From: Pseudaquabacterium terrae
Lineage (GTDB): Bacteria > Pseudomonadota > Gammaproteobacteria > Burkholderiales > Burkholderiaceae_C
Assembly (NCBI RefSeq): GCF_013266755.1
Contig: NZ_JABRWJ010000014.1
Location: forward strand, 1 to 64,000
Direction of reading: 5' to 3'
DNA: 64,000 nucleotides
Positions 50,379-59,234 of the stretch are shown here, piece after piece. Position 1 is the first letter of the stretch. Every line of letters begins with the position of its first letter. The notes beneath the pieces were generated by a model. That model worked only from the letters and a program-made list of their open reading frames with translations. It was not told the DNA's origin and ran no database searches. The position numbers and the translations under genes were made by a program.

Positions 50379-53300
50379 CTAGGCGGCGATCGGCGCGGCA
50401 ATCTGGTGGTGGAGGTAGCCCCCGACGAAGCGGCACAGCTCCTCGGCGGGCAGCGGGCGGGACAGCAGGTAGCCCTGGATCACGTCGCAGCCGCGGCTGC
50501 GCAGGTGATCGAGCTGGGTCATCGTCTCGACGCCTTCGGCGACCACCTGCATGCGCAGCCCGTGGGCCAGCGTGATGATGCTGTCGGTCAGCGCCTGCGC
50601 GTCGGTGTCTTCGGACAGGTCGTGGATGAACGAGCGGTCGATCTTCACCGTCGACAGCGGAAAGCGCCGCAGGTACGACAGTGACGAATAGCCGGTGCCG
50701 AAGTCGTCGATCGCCAGCCCGATGCCCATGCCGCGGATCGTCTCGAGCACCGTGACCGCCTGCTCGGCGTTCTTCATCACTGCGCCTTCGGTGATCTCCA
50801 GCTCGAGCAGCTCGGGCTCGAGGCCCGACTCGTCGAGGATGGTCGCGATCTCGCTGATCAGCGTGCGGCTGCCGAGCTGCCGCGGCGACAGGTTGACGCT
50901 CATCTGCAGCGCCGGCAGCCCCTGACGACGCCAGGCGACCGCATCGCTGCAGGCCTGGCGCAGCGCCCATTGGCCCATCGCCTCGATCAGGCCGGTTTCC
51001 TCGGCGATCGGGATGAACTGCGCCGGCGAGATCATGCCCAGCGTCGGATGGCGCCAGCGCATCAGCGCCTCGACGCCGACGATGCGCTGCGTTTTCAGGT
51101 CCAGCTTCGGCTGGTAGTGCAGCAGCAGTTCTTCGCGCACCAGCGCGCGGCGCAGGCCGCTTTCGAGGATCAGCCGCTCGGCGCTCTGCGCATTCATCTG
51201 CGCGGCGTAGAAGCGGTAGGTGCCGCGACCCTTGTCCTTGGCCTGGTACATCGCCGTGTCGGCGTTCTTCACCAGCGTCTCGGCGTCGGCGCCGTCTTCC
51301 GGGTAGACGCTGATGCCGATGCTGGCGCTGATGTGCAGCTCATGGCCTTCGATCGCGAAGGGCTCGGCGAAGCAGCCCAGCGCCTTCTTCGCCAGCACCG
51401 CCGCATCCCCCGCATCGGACAGGTTCTCCAGCAGCAGCACGAACTCGTCGCCGCCGAAGCGCGCGACGGTGTCGTCCTCGCGCAGCAGCGTCGTCAGCCG
51501 CTCGCCGCAGACGCGGATCATCATGTCGCCGACGCCGTGGCCGAGCGTGTCGTTGATGTGCTTGAAGCGGTCGAGGTCGATGAACATCACCGCGAAGCGC
51601 TTGCGATGGCGGTTGCTGCGCTTGATCGCGCGGGCCAGCTCGCGCTGCAGCGAGGCGCGGTTGTGCAGCCCTGTCAGCGCGTCGTGGTTGGCGACGTAGC
51701 GCAGCCGCTGCTCGGCATGCTTGCGGTGCTCGTACTGCGCGATCTGCAGCGCGACGGTGCGCAGCGTCTCCAGCGCGTCGGCGTCGCCGGCGCGGGGGTC
51801 GCGGCTGAAGAATTCCAGCGCCGTCATCGTGCCGGCAGCGACGATCGGCACCACCAGGCCGACCACCAGCCCGGCGCGGCCAGCCAGCGCATCGCGCGTG
51901 AAGTCTTCGCGGCCGACCAGGCCGTCGACACGCACTGCCTCGCCCTGGCCCCAAGCGCGGCCGAGCGAGCCTTCGTCGGCCTGGTATTCGAGCGTGCGGC
52001 TGATGCGCACGAACTCGTCGAGCGCGGCCGAGCCCGGGCCGTGCCAGGACGCCAGGCAGCGCGCCTTGGCATCCTCGCGCACGCGCCACAGCGCGCCGCA
52101 ATCCCAGCGGAAGTGCTGGCACACGACCTCGAGCGCACGCGCGATCACGACCTTCGGCTCGCCGTCGGTCAGCAGCAGGCCGGCGATCTCGTGCTCGAGC
52201 TTCAGCCGCAGCGCGCTCTTCAGCCGCTGCGTGTCGTCGCGCACGACGCCGCGCAGCAGCGTGTGCTCGCCCTCCTGCGTCGGCTCGACGATGACGTGCA
52301 GCCAGCGTTCCGAGCCGTCGGCCAGGCCGAGGTGGTGCTCGAACTCGGTGCGCTGGCTGGTCGACGAGGCCTCGGCGATCTTCAGCTCGACGCCGGCGCG
52401 TTCGGCGGCCGGGATGCGCGCGAGCAGGCTGCGCAGGTCGGCGGGCACACCGTCGTCGAGGCCGAGGATCGTGCGCGCCTGGTCCGAGCACTGCAGTGCG
52501 CCGGTGCGCGTTTCGAGGATCCAGCTGCCCAGGTTGGCCAGGCGCTGCGCCTCTTCCAATTGCCGCTCGCTCGAGCGCAGGTGTTGCGTCATCGCCGTCG
52601 CCAGCGCCTGGGCGCGGCCGCGTGCGGTGGCCAGCGAGAAGACGATGCCGGCGAGCAAGGCGCTGATCACGCTGCCGGCGGCGATCAGCAGCCACCAGAT
52701 CGCGCGGTCGATGCGGCCGACGATCACACGCGGGTCGTCGCTGACCTCGACCAGCCACGAATGGCCGCCGAGCTCGAAGCGCAGCGTGCGCTCGATGCGG
52801 TGCGGATCGACCGCCGCGACGGCGGCAGTGCCCGCCGATGCCGCGACGGCGGCCGCGCCCGCCGATGCCGCGGCGGCGGCAGGCGGCGGCGCCGGATGGC
52901 TGTCGAACAGCAGCTGGCGCTGGTCGGCCGGATTGGCGCTGACGAAACGGCTTTCGCTGCGCGTGCCGATCGGGCCCGGGCCCGGGCCCGCATCGATCAG
53001 CCGCAGCCGGCGCGTGGCCGGGGCGCCGTGGCCCATCACGTCACGCATCATCGTCGCGACGCAGAAGCCGGCACCGACCGATCCTTGGTACGCGGAGCGC
53101 CGCTGCTCGACGTCGTTCAGCGGCAGGTTCGGCCGGTACACCGGCAGCCGCATCGCCAGCCCGATGTCGGCATCGCGGTTGCCGATGCGGATGCGGCGGC
53201 CCGAGGACGCCAGGCCGCCGGTATCGCGCGACTGCTCGAGCGCGTTGCCGCGGTTCGGCATCGCGCCGAGGTCACGGCCGACCAGGTGCTCGTTGCCGGC

Positions 53301-53672
53301 CAGCGGCTCGATGAAGGTCAGCATGTACCGGTCGGCCGGCGGGCCGCGCCGGTAGGCGGCGAAATTGACCGCCTGGAAGCCGGGATAGGTCTTGTCGAGC
53401 TTCAGCCCGGCGACGTAGTCGCGGAAGTCCTCGCGGCTGATCTCGTGCTCGGTGTTGAAGCGCGCCTGCAAGCCGCGCAGCACGGCGGTGTAGTCGTCGA
53501 AGCGGCCCTCGACCTTGCGCGCCAGGTCCATCGCCACGGCGTCGAACCGTTCGTTCGCCCCGCGTTCGATTTCCTGCTGCGCCGCGATGCCGATGAACAG
53601 CGACAGCGCGATGCCGGTAACCAGGACGATGAGCGGGAGGGCGACGCGGCCCAAGCGTGGCGGTGGGTGCAT
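50379..53672 (-). CDS. CHASE-PAS-GAF-GGDEF-EAL protein
   Basis: A 1097-residue membrane protein making and breaking c-di-GMP. In order: membrane helix (about 10-30), periplasmic CHASE domain (to about 320), second helix (near 330-350), PAS (about 375-490), GAF (about 500-650), GGDEF (active GGDEF at 740-744, with DLDRFKHIND before it), EAL (EALMR at 868-872, with later DDFGTGYSSLSYL). Both catalytic motifs look intact. Oddity: an alanine-rich low-complexity insert near residues 264-292 in the sensor domain. It precedes the WCSxEPPP gene on the same strand, with 71 bases between. Confidence 0.9.
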   Translation of the reverse strand: MHPPPRLGRVALPLIVLVTGIALSLFIGIAAQQEIERGANERFDAVAMDLARKVEGRFDDYTAVLRGLQARFNTEHEISREDFRDYVAGLKLDKTYPGFQAVNFAAYRRGPPADRYMLTFIEPLAGNEHLVGRDLGAMPNRGNALEQSRDTGGLASSGRRIRIGNRDADIGLAMRLPVYRPNLPLNDVEQRRSAYQGSVGAGFCVATMMRDVMGHGAPATRRLRLIDAGPGPGPIGTRSESRFVSANPADQRQLLFDSHPAPPPAAAAASAGAAAVAASAGTAAVAAVDPHRIERTLRFELGGHSWLVEVSDDPRVIVGRIDRAIWWLLIAAGSVISALLAGIVFSLATARGRAQALATAMTQHLRSSERQLEEAQRLANLGSWILETRTGALQCSDQARTILGLDDGVPADLRSLLARIPAAERAGVELKIAEASSTSQRTEFEHHLGLADGSERWLHVIVEPTQEGEHTLLRGVVRDDTQRLKSALRLKLEHEIAGLLLTDGEPKVVIARALEVVCQHFRWDCGALWRVREDAKARCLASWHGPGSAALDEFVRISRTLEYQADEGSLGRAWGQGEAVRVDGLVGREDFTRDALAGRAGLVVGLVVPIVAAGTMTALEFFSRDPRAGDADALETLRTVALQIAQYEHRKHAEQRLRYVANHDALTGLHNRASLQRELARAIKRSNRHRKRFAVMFIDLDRFKHINDTLGHGVGDMMIRVCGERLTTLLREDDTVARFGGDEFVLLLENLSDAGDAAVLAKKALGCFAEPFAIEGHELHISASIGISVYPEDGADAETLVKNADTAMYQAKDKGRGTYRFYAAQMNAQSAERLILESGLRRALVREELLLHYQPKLDLKTQRIVGVEALMRWRHPTLGMISPAQFIPIAEETGLIEAMGQWALRQACSDAVAWRRQGLPALQMSVNLSPRQLGSRTLISEIATILDESGLEPELLELEITEGAVMKNAEQAVTVLETIRGMGIGLAIDDFGTGYSSLSYLRRFPLSTVKIDRSFIHDLSEDTDAQALTDSIITLAHGLRMQVVAEGVETMTQLDHLRSRGCDVIQGYLLSRPLPAEELCRFVGGYLHHQIAAPIAA

Positions 53673-53813
53673 GTTGAGCTGTTTTCGCCCGCGCCCCGCC
53701 TGGGTTGATGGTTAGAAAGTGATAAATCTATAAGTTTCGATGCAATATGCAACGTTTTGGGGTGCCAAGCGCTCGCCCCCCGACGGGCGCCGGCGGGCGA
53801 GACGGGTTGGGGC

Positions 53814-54155
53814 CTATTGAGGCTTGGAGGCGGCGCGCTGGGCGAATGCGCGGCGGAAGCTGTCGTTGCCGGTCGGCTCGCCGGGCTGGAATACGCGCGG
53901 TCCGGCGCTGTGTTCGACGAAACCGGGGCGGACCGTGGGTGTCGTGGCGGCGTTGCGGGCAGCAACCGGGCTGACGGCCGCTGCGCTGGCCGGTGCTGCC
54001 ACGGCCGGCGGCGCGAGCGCTTGCGGCATCGGCGCTGGTGCGGTCTGCGGCGCGCGCGGCGCCGCAATGAGCTTCACCGGTTCATGCTTCGGATCGCCGC
54101 AACCCGCCATCGCCGTGATGGCCGCGGCGGCCACGAGCAGCGCGCCGGTGCGCAT
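53814..54155 (-). CDS. small putative lipoprotein
   Basis: A 113-residue protein with a signal peptide ending in the lipobox AMAGC (cysteine near residue 19), so likely lipid-anchored. The mature part is Ala/Pro-rich and unstructured (PQTAPAPMPQALAPP). Its ATG overlaps the stop of the upstream secreted-protein gene by one base, so both are probably translated together. No family recognised. Confidence 0.65.
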   Translation of the reverse strand: MRTGALLVAAAAITAMAGCGDPKHEPVKLIAAPRAPQTAPAPMPQALAPPAVAAPASAAAVSPVAARNAATTPTVRPGFVEHSAGPRVFQPGEPTGNDSFRRAFAQRAASKPQ

Positions 54156-54559
54156 CACTGCAGCGTGATCTGCCCGCTGCCGCGCGACACCCCGTTGGCG
54201 TCGAAGACCGTGCAGCTGCCGGAGAAGTTGACGACGCGCGGGCAGGCGACCGTGTAGCCGGCGATCAGCATCGTGATGCTCAGCGAGTCGTCGACGGCGG
54301 TGTACAGGCTGCCGGTCATGCCGTAGGCGCCGGTGGCGCAGTTCAAGGCACCGTAGACCACCAGCGAGCCGCTGTTTTGGTAGTCGCCGGTGGCGTCGAA
54401 GACGAGCTGGTTGCAGTTCGTCAACCCGGAAGCGGTGAAGCTCGCGCTCCAGACCAGGTTGGTGTAGGTCGTCGGTGTGCTGACGCCGATGGCGGCAGCC
54501 GGAAGAACACTGCCGGCGAGTGCCGCGGCGGCGGCGATGGAGGCGAGAAGCGTGCGCAT
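54155..54559 (-). CDS. small secreted beta-rich protein
   Basis: A 134-residue secreted protein: signal peptide about residues 1-24 (SVLPAAA), then a Thr/Ser/Gly/Tyr-rich beta-type body with four cysteines (LTNCNQL, ALNCATG, VACPRV, GSCTVF) that may form two disulfides. The ATG at 54559 begins the signal peptide; an in-frame upstream ATG lacks sense. It is coupled to the lipoprotein gene. Function unknown, cell surface or periplasm likely. Confidence 0.65.
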   Translation of the reverse strand: MRTLLASIAAAAALAGSVLPAAAIGVSTPTTYTNLVWSASFTASGLTNCNQLVFDATGDYQNSGSLVVYGALNCATGAYGMTGSLYTAVDDSLSITMLIAGYTVACPRVVNFSGSCTVFDANGVSRGSGQITLQ

Positions 54560-54625
54560 GGTGGCCCCTTGTGGTGTGCCGACGCTCGGCAATTTCGGGG
54601 CCTGCAAATTTGATCGACCCGGCGC

Positions 54626-56995
54626 TCAGCTGCTGCCCGGCTCGCGCGGCTTGGCGCCGCGCTCGCGCTCCTGCCTGCGCTCGAACGCCGCGCGCGCATC
54701 GCTGCCGCGTTCGGCTGCCGGCGGCGCGCGGCGGGCGGCGGCTGGCGGCGCGGCTTCGGCGCGCTCGGCGCGTGGTGGCTCGCGGCCCTGCCGTTCCGCG
54801 CGGGCGGATGGCGCAGGCGTCGCGTCGCGTTGCGGCGGCGGGGCCGCGGCGGTCTCACGCGGCTTCGGCGGGCCGGACGCGGCCGCTGGCGGACGGGCGG
54901 CAATGGCCGGCGGCCGTGCATCGGGCGGAGGCGCGCTGCGCGCGGCGGCCGCTGGCGGTTGCCGCGCATCGACCGCGTTAGGCGGCACAGCCGCAGGCGG
55001 ACGTGCCGGCGGCACGACCACGGCCTGGCGAGCCGGCGGTGCTGCCTCCGGTGCTGTCGGTGCGGCCACCGAAGCGGGACGCGCCGGCGGGAAGCCGCGC
55101 GGCGGACGCGCGGGTGGCGTCGCATCTGCCTGACGAGCCGGCGGCGGGGTGGCCTCTGCCTGACGAGCCGGCGGCGTGTTGTCTGCCTGGCGAGCGGGCG
55201 GCGCGGCCGGCGCCGGGCGAGCCGGCGGCGGGGCAACTTCCGCCTGCCGGGCCGGTGGCGCCGCTTCCGGCGCGCGCGCGGGCGGCAGCGATGGCGGCTG
55301 GCGGACGCCGGCCGGCGGCGGTGTCACCTCGGCCTGCCTTGCCGGCGGGACGACGGACGGGCGGCCACCCGGCGGCACCGCCTCGGGCGGCGTCGCCGCC
55401 GGCGGCAGCGCGGCGCGGCGTTCGGCAGCCGTCGCGCGATCGACGGTCGCTTGCGGCGGCATCGCGGCGGCGCGCGTCGTGACGACGCGAACCTGCGGTG
55501 CCGGCGCAGCCGCGGTCGGCCGTTGCGGCCCGGCGGGCGCGCGCGGCGCCGCAGTGGGTGCGCGCGGCTGGTCGGGCTGCGCAGCCGGGGCGCGGGCAAT
55601 CATCGGCGCCGGCGGCGCGATGCGCGCGATCACCGGCCGGTTCAGCGCGGCGGCCGGCGGCAGGCGTTGTGCCGAGGGCGCGGCACCGGCGACGCTGGTC
55701 GCTTGCGGCGCAACCGGCGCGGCGCGGGCGATCGGCGCGCGCAGCACCGCTTCATGCGGCACGCGCAGCGCGGCCTGGGCGACCGGGCGCGCCTGCACGA
55801 AGGCCGTCGCCGGCACGGCCACGACACCGTCGGCGCGCCGGTTGATGAAGACGTTGGTCACCGGCGCGTTGATGATGTTGACGATGTTCGTCGTGTGGAT
55901 CACCGTGTTGCTGGTGTTCACCGCCTGCAGGTAGCGCGGGCTGGCCTGGTACGGCGGGCGATAGACCTCGCGCGGCGCCAGCGCGATCCAGGCGACCGCG
56001 GCAATGCCGCCGATCATGAAGCTGTCGCGCGTGCTGGTCCCGCCGATGAATTGCACGACCGCCGGTGCATACACCGGACGCGCGCGCTGCGGTGGCGGCA
56101 CCCAGGCCCAGGACTGGTCGACCCGTGTCCAGCGCCCATAGTGCGACGGCGCGAAGCCCCACGGCGCGTCGTCGATCCAGGTCCAGCCCCAAGGCTGGAT
56201 CCAGGCCCAGTGGCCGTCGCGGTAAGGCGTCCAGCCGGAAGGCACGCGATGCGGCGTCCAGACCGGCCCGTACTCGGCGACGACGCGCCATTGGCCATGC
56301 TCGTCGAGGTCTTCATAACCCACCAGGTCCGGCGCGACGTAGCGCGCGGAGGCCGAGCGCTCCCAGCGCCGGTCGCGCGTGTCGGACCAGCGGTCGAACT
56401 CATCGGGGCGGGCGAGCGCATAACGCTCGTGCCGGCGCAGGTCGGTGCCGTAGAAGCGGTACGACAGGCCGGGGTTCAGCACGAAGGCGCGGCCGTCGCC
56501 GAAGGCCTCGCCGAGGCCGCTGCGCTGCGTGATCTCGGTCCAGCCGCCGGCCGGGTCGACGTCGACGCGGACGCTGCCGGGGCGCACGACGCGGAACGCG
56601 AGGTTCGGCGTGTCGATCTCCACCGGCATGTCTCGCGTGACCTGCCGCGCGCTGACGTTGATCGAGCCCTGCGTCAGTTGCAGCTGCGCGATGCGGTCGA
56701 CGACGTTCAGCAGCATCACGCTGGTGTTCTCGCCCATGCGCAGCGCGGTGCTGCCGAAGCGCAGTTCGGCGCGCGAGCCGTCGTCGCTCCACAGGCGATC
56801 GCCGGCGACCAGCGGGCGATTGATCGGCGCTCCGACCCAGTCGTCGCTGCCCGCGGGCAGGAAGCTGACGGCGCCCCCGGCATGGGCCAGGCGCATCACG
56901 CGCGTCGGTGGATCGGCCTGGGCCGACGTGCCGACGGCGAGCGTCGAGACGGCGAACAGCAGGGTGGCGAGGCAACGGTACAGCATGGGCTTCAT
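54626..56995 (-). CDS. FecR/DUF6600 secreted protein with PPARQAE-type repeats
   Basis: A 789-residue exported protein. Signal peptide about residues 1-27. A FecR-like beta domain follows (RVMRLAHAGGAVSFLPAGSDDW, shown by VGGxxFLxxG-type spacing, to about 190), then a DUF6600-type Trp-rich region (GHWAWIQPWGWTWIDDAPWG, near residues 255-275). From about residue 420 on there is a long Pro/Ala tail with many degenerate PPARQAE units. DUF6600 proteins are common in betaproteobacteria and their role is unsettled. The tail may span the cell wall or bind partners. Confidence 0.75.
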   Translation of the reverse strand: MKPMLYRCLATLLFAVSTLAVGTSAQADPPTRVMRLAHAGGAVSFLPAGSDDWVGAPINRPLVAGDRLWSDDGSRAELRFGSTALRMGENTSVMLLNVVDRIAQLQLTQGSINVSARQVTRDMPVEIDTPNLAFRVVRPGSVRVDVDPAGGWTEITQRSGLGEAFGDGRAFVLNPGLSYRFYGTDLRRHERYALARPDEFDRWSDTRDRRWERSASARYVAPDLVGYEDLDEHGQWRVVAEYGPVWTPHRVPSGWTPYRDGHWAWIQPWGWTWIDDAPWGFAPSHYGRWTRVDQSWAWVPPPQRARPVYAPAVVQFIGGTSTRDSFMIGGIAAVAWIALAPREVYRPPYQASPRYLQAVNTSNTVIHTTNIVNIINAPVTNVFINRRADGVVAVPATAFVQARPVAQAALRVPHEAVLRAPIARAAPVAPQATSVAGAAPSAQRLPPAAALNRPVIARIAPPAPMIARAPAAQPDQPRAPTAAPRAPAGPQRPTAAAPAPQVRVVTTRAAAMPPQATVDRATAAERRAALPPAATPPEAVPPGGRPSVVPPARQAEVTPPPAGVRQPPSLPPARAPEAAPPARQAEVAPPPARPAPAAPPARQADNTPPARQAEATPPPARQADATPPARPPRGFPPARPASVAAPTAPEAAPPARQAVVVPPARPPAAVPPNAVDARQPPAAAARSAPPPDARPPAIAARPPAAASGPPKPRETAAAPPPQRDATPAPSARAERQGREPPRAERAEAAPPAAARRAPPAAERGSDARAAFERRQERERGAKPREPGSS

Positions 56996-57087
56996 GGTCG
57001 CATCGTGGGCGCCGCGCGCGAGCGCGCAGCGCAGGAGTGCGCCGCGTTGCGATGTCGGCCCTGTCCGACGGGCCGACCAACGCCTGG

Positions 57088-57921
57088 TTACTGGCGCAGC
57101 GGCAAGGCGCGGTTGCGCGTCAGCCAAGCCTCCATCACCGGATCGCTGACCACGAATCGCTTGCCGCCGGTTTGACCGTAGTCGCGCGCGACCAGGCCCT
57201 TGCCCTCCAGCGCCTCCATTGCCCTCGTGATGCTCGAGGCCTGAACCTTGGTCTCGCCGAGCGCACGCGCGGCCCACTCCAGGCTATCGGCCGAGGTCGG
57301 CGCGCGGCCTTCGAACAGCAGGCGCAGCGCAGCGCGCTGCAGATCGGTCAGTGTGAACCAGTTGATCGTCCACTTGTTGCGCACCGCCGGGTCGAGCATC
57401 GCATCGAGCCCCTGCTCGAGCGTCCACTTCGGATTGCTCATCGTGTTGGCGACCGCATTGAGAAACGGCTCCGGCTGGCGGCCGAGCAGGTCGAATACGC
57501 GCAGCGCCTCGACCTGGTTCAGTTCGCGTCCGCCGGTGGCGAGGCGGTACTTCTGCGCGACGTGGCCAATGAAATCCTCGCCGAGCAACGGATAGGGCTC
57601 GGGATTGGCGAAGCCGTACAGCGGCGCCTTGGCGCGCGAGAAGGTCTGCAGCAGCAGCGTCTCCGACGAGCCGCTGAAGATCGCGCCGACGCGCGTGGTG
57701 GTCTGCGCCAGCGCGGCGCGCAGTGCAGCCGACGAGGGCTCGGCTTCGGGGCCGGTGCCGACGGCCTGGAACTCGTCGAAGACCAGCAGCACATCCTGAC
57801 GCGTTTCTTCGAGCAACTGCGTCAGCAGCGCATCGAACAGCAGGAACTTGCTCTGCGGCAGCCGGCGCGCCGGCTGTTCGCCAAGCGCAGCAGTTTGCGT
57901 CAGGACGCGTAGCTGCGAATT
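57088..57921 (-). pseudogene. 5'-truncated AAA-type ATPase gene
   Basis: An open frame of about 277 codons bounded by a stop at 57922-57924 and lacking an ATG or GTG near its start. The protein-like part begins immediately after that stop. Walker B is clear (DVLLVFDEFQAV), followed by sensor-like GAIFSGSSETLL and a C-terminal winged-helix-type end (VQASSITRAMEALEGKGLV). The Walker A part that should precede it by roughly 60-100 residues is absent. A TTG at 57816 could start a shorter product, but that would still lack Walker A. It ends beside a 16-base perfect palindrome. It probably lost its 5' part by deletion or recombination. Confidence 0.65.
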
Positions 57922-57922
57922 T

Positions 57923-57938
57923 TACGCATCGATGCGTA
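57923..57938. repeat. 16-base perfect palindrome
   Basis: TACGCATCGATGCGTA is a perfect palindrome at the point where the truncated ATPase frame begins. It could be an operator, or a junction left by the event that removed the start of the gene. A 16-base exact palindrome is unlikely by chance in one short gap. Confidence 0.55.
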
Positions 57939-58004
57939 TCCGCGCAAAGACGCGCCGGTATTCCCACTGCCGGGTCGGCCAGGCGCTTCATCGGCGCGCT
58001 GCCG

Positions 58005-58781
58005 CTACTTCAGCACCACCCACGCCGGCGCGTGGTCGCTCGGCTTGTCGCGGCCACGTACTTCGCGGTCTATGCCGGCGCTCGCCAGCTGCTTCGCCGC
58101 GGCGGCATTGAGCAGCAGGTGGTCGATGCGCAGCCCGGCATTGCGCGACCAGCGGTTGCGGAAGTAGTCCCAGAAGGTGTACATCGGCACGCCCGGGTGC
58201 AGCGTGGCGATCGCGTCGGTCCAGCCCTGTGCCAGCAGGCGCCGCCAGGCGTCGCGGCTCTCGGGCTGCAGCAGCGCGTCGTCGAGCCAGGACTTGGGCG
58301 AATAGATGTCGCCGACCTCGTTGCTCGGCACCACGTTGTAGTCGCCGACCAGCACCACCGGCTCGCGGGCCTCGCACAAGGCGGCGGCATGCTGGATCAG
58401 GCGCTCGAACCAGGCCAGCTTGTAGTCGAACTTCGGCCCCGGCTGCGGGTTGCCGTTGGGCAGGTAGATCGACGCGACGGTCAGCCCGTGGACCTGCGCT
58501 TCGAGGTAGCGGCTGTGCGTGTCGTCCGGGTCGCCGGGCAGGCCGCGGCGGATCTCCACCGGCTGCGCGCCGCGCGCCAGCACCGCGACGCCATTGAAAC
58601 CCTTCTGCCCGTGCCACACCGCGCCGTACCCGGCCGCTTCGATGGCCTGCAGCGGGAAGGTGGCGTCCGAGGTCTTCAGTTCCTGCAGGCAGGCGATGTC
58701 GGGCTGCGATTCGTCCAGCCACTCGAGCAGGCGCTGCAGGCGGCTGGTGATGCCGTTGACATTGAACGTGGCGATCTTCAT
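58005..58781 (-). CDS. xthA: exodeoxyribonuclease III / AP endonuclease
   Basis: A 258-residue DNA repair enzyme of the ExoIII family. Motifs: MKIATFNVNGI, then LQELK (metal Glu), IYLPNG, GDYNVVPS (Asp/Asn), and the C-terminal RIDHLL and SDHAPAW (catalytic His in SDHAP). It cuts at abasic sites and trims 3' ends. Its start codon overlaps the stop of the upstream zinc-finger gene (ATGA). Confidence 0.94.
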   Translation of the reverse strand: MKIATFNVNGITSRLQRLLEWLDESQPDIACLQELKTSDATFPLQAIEAAGYGAVWHGQKGFNGVAVLARGAQPVEIRRGLPGDPDDTHSRYLEAQVHGLTVASIYLPNGNPQPGPKFDYKLAWFERLIQHAAALCEAREPVVLVGDYNVVPSNEVGDIYSPKSWLDDALLQPESRDAWRRLLAQGWTDAIATLHPGVPMYTFWDYFRNRWSRNAGLRIDHLLLNAAAAKQLASAGIDREVRGRDKPSDHAPAWVVLK

Positions 58782-59179
58782 GCGCCTGGATCGTAGCGAT
58801 TCGGCGCGTGGCTGCCTTTGCGCTCGGCGATCTCCTGGCACGGTGCGCAGCGGGCGCTCGATGGTTGCACGTCGAGCCGGGCTACCGGGATGTCGCGGCC
58901 GCAATCGATGCAGACGCCATAGTGGCCGTGCGCCATGCGCGCGCGCGCCGCCTCGATGTGCCGCAGCTCGTCGATGTCGCGCTCGCGCTCGGCGTAGCGC
59001 ACCTCTTCGCGCCGTTGCTGCTCACTTTGCTCGCCGGCATCCTCGACCTGGTTGCGCGGGCTCTTGCTCGGCGCGTCGTCGTCGGCATCGCCTTCGCGCA
59101 CCTCGCGCTGCAGTTCGGCCTCGCGCGCGTCGAGCTGGCGGCGCAGCCGTTCGATCTGGGTGGTGTCGAGCGCAGACAT
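58778..59179 (-). CDS. TraR/DksA-family zinc-finger protein
   Basis: A 133-residue protein: a long N-terminal coiled coil (IERLRRQLDAREAELQ) and a C-terminal C4 zinc finger (GVCIDCG and ARCAPC). DksA-type proteins enter the RNA polymerase secondary channel. The C4 finger and coiled coil fit, although it is shorter than DksA (about 150). It is coupled to xthA, suggesting a link between transcription and DNA repair. Confidence 0.85.
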   Translation of the reverse strand: MSALDTTQIERLRRQLDAREAELQREVREGDADDDAPSKSPRNQVEDAGEQSEQQRREEVRYAERERDIDELRHIEAARARMAHGHYGVCIDCGRDIPVARLDVQPSSARCAPCQEIAERKGSHAPNRYDPGA

Positions 59180-59234
59180 GGCAATCCCTTTGAGTCGAAC
59201 AAAGCGCGGCAAGGCACGTGCCCGCGCCATCACA

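Noticed and set aside
58603-58781. A coding frame on the plus strand opposite xthA and other long opposite-strand frames across the window
   Set aside because: They are mirror frames of well-supported genes in very GC-rich DNA, with arginine-, alanine- or histidine-rich translations.
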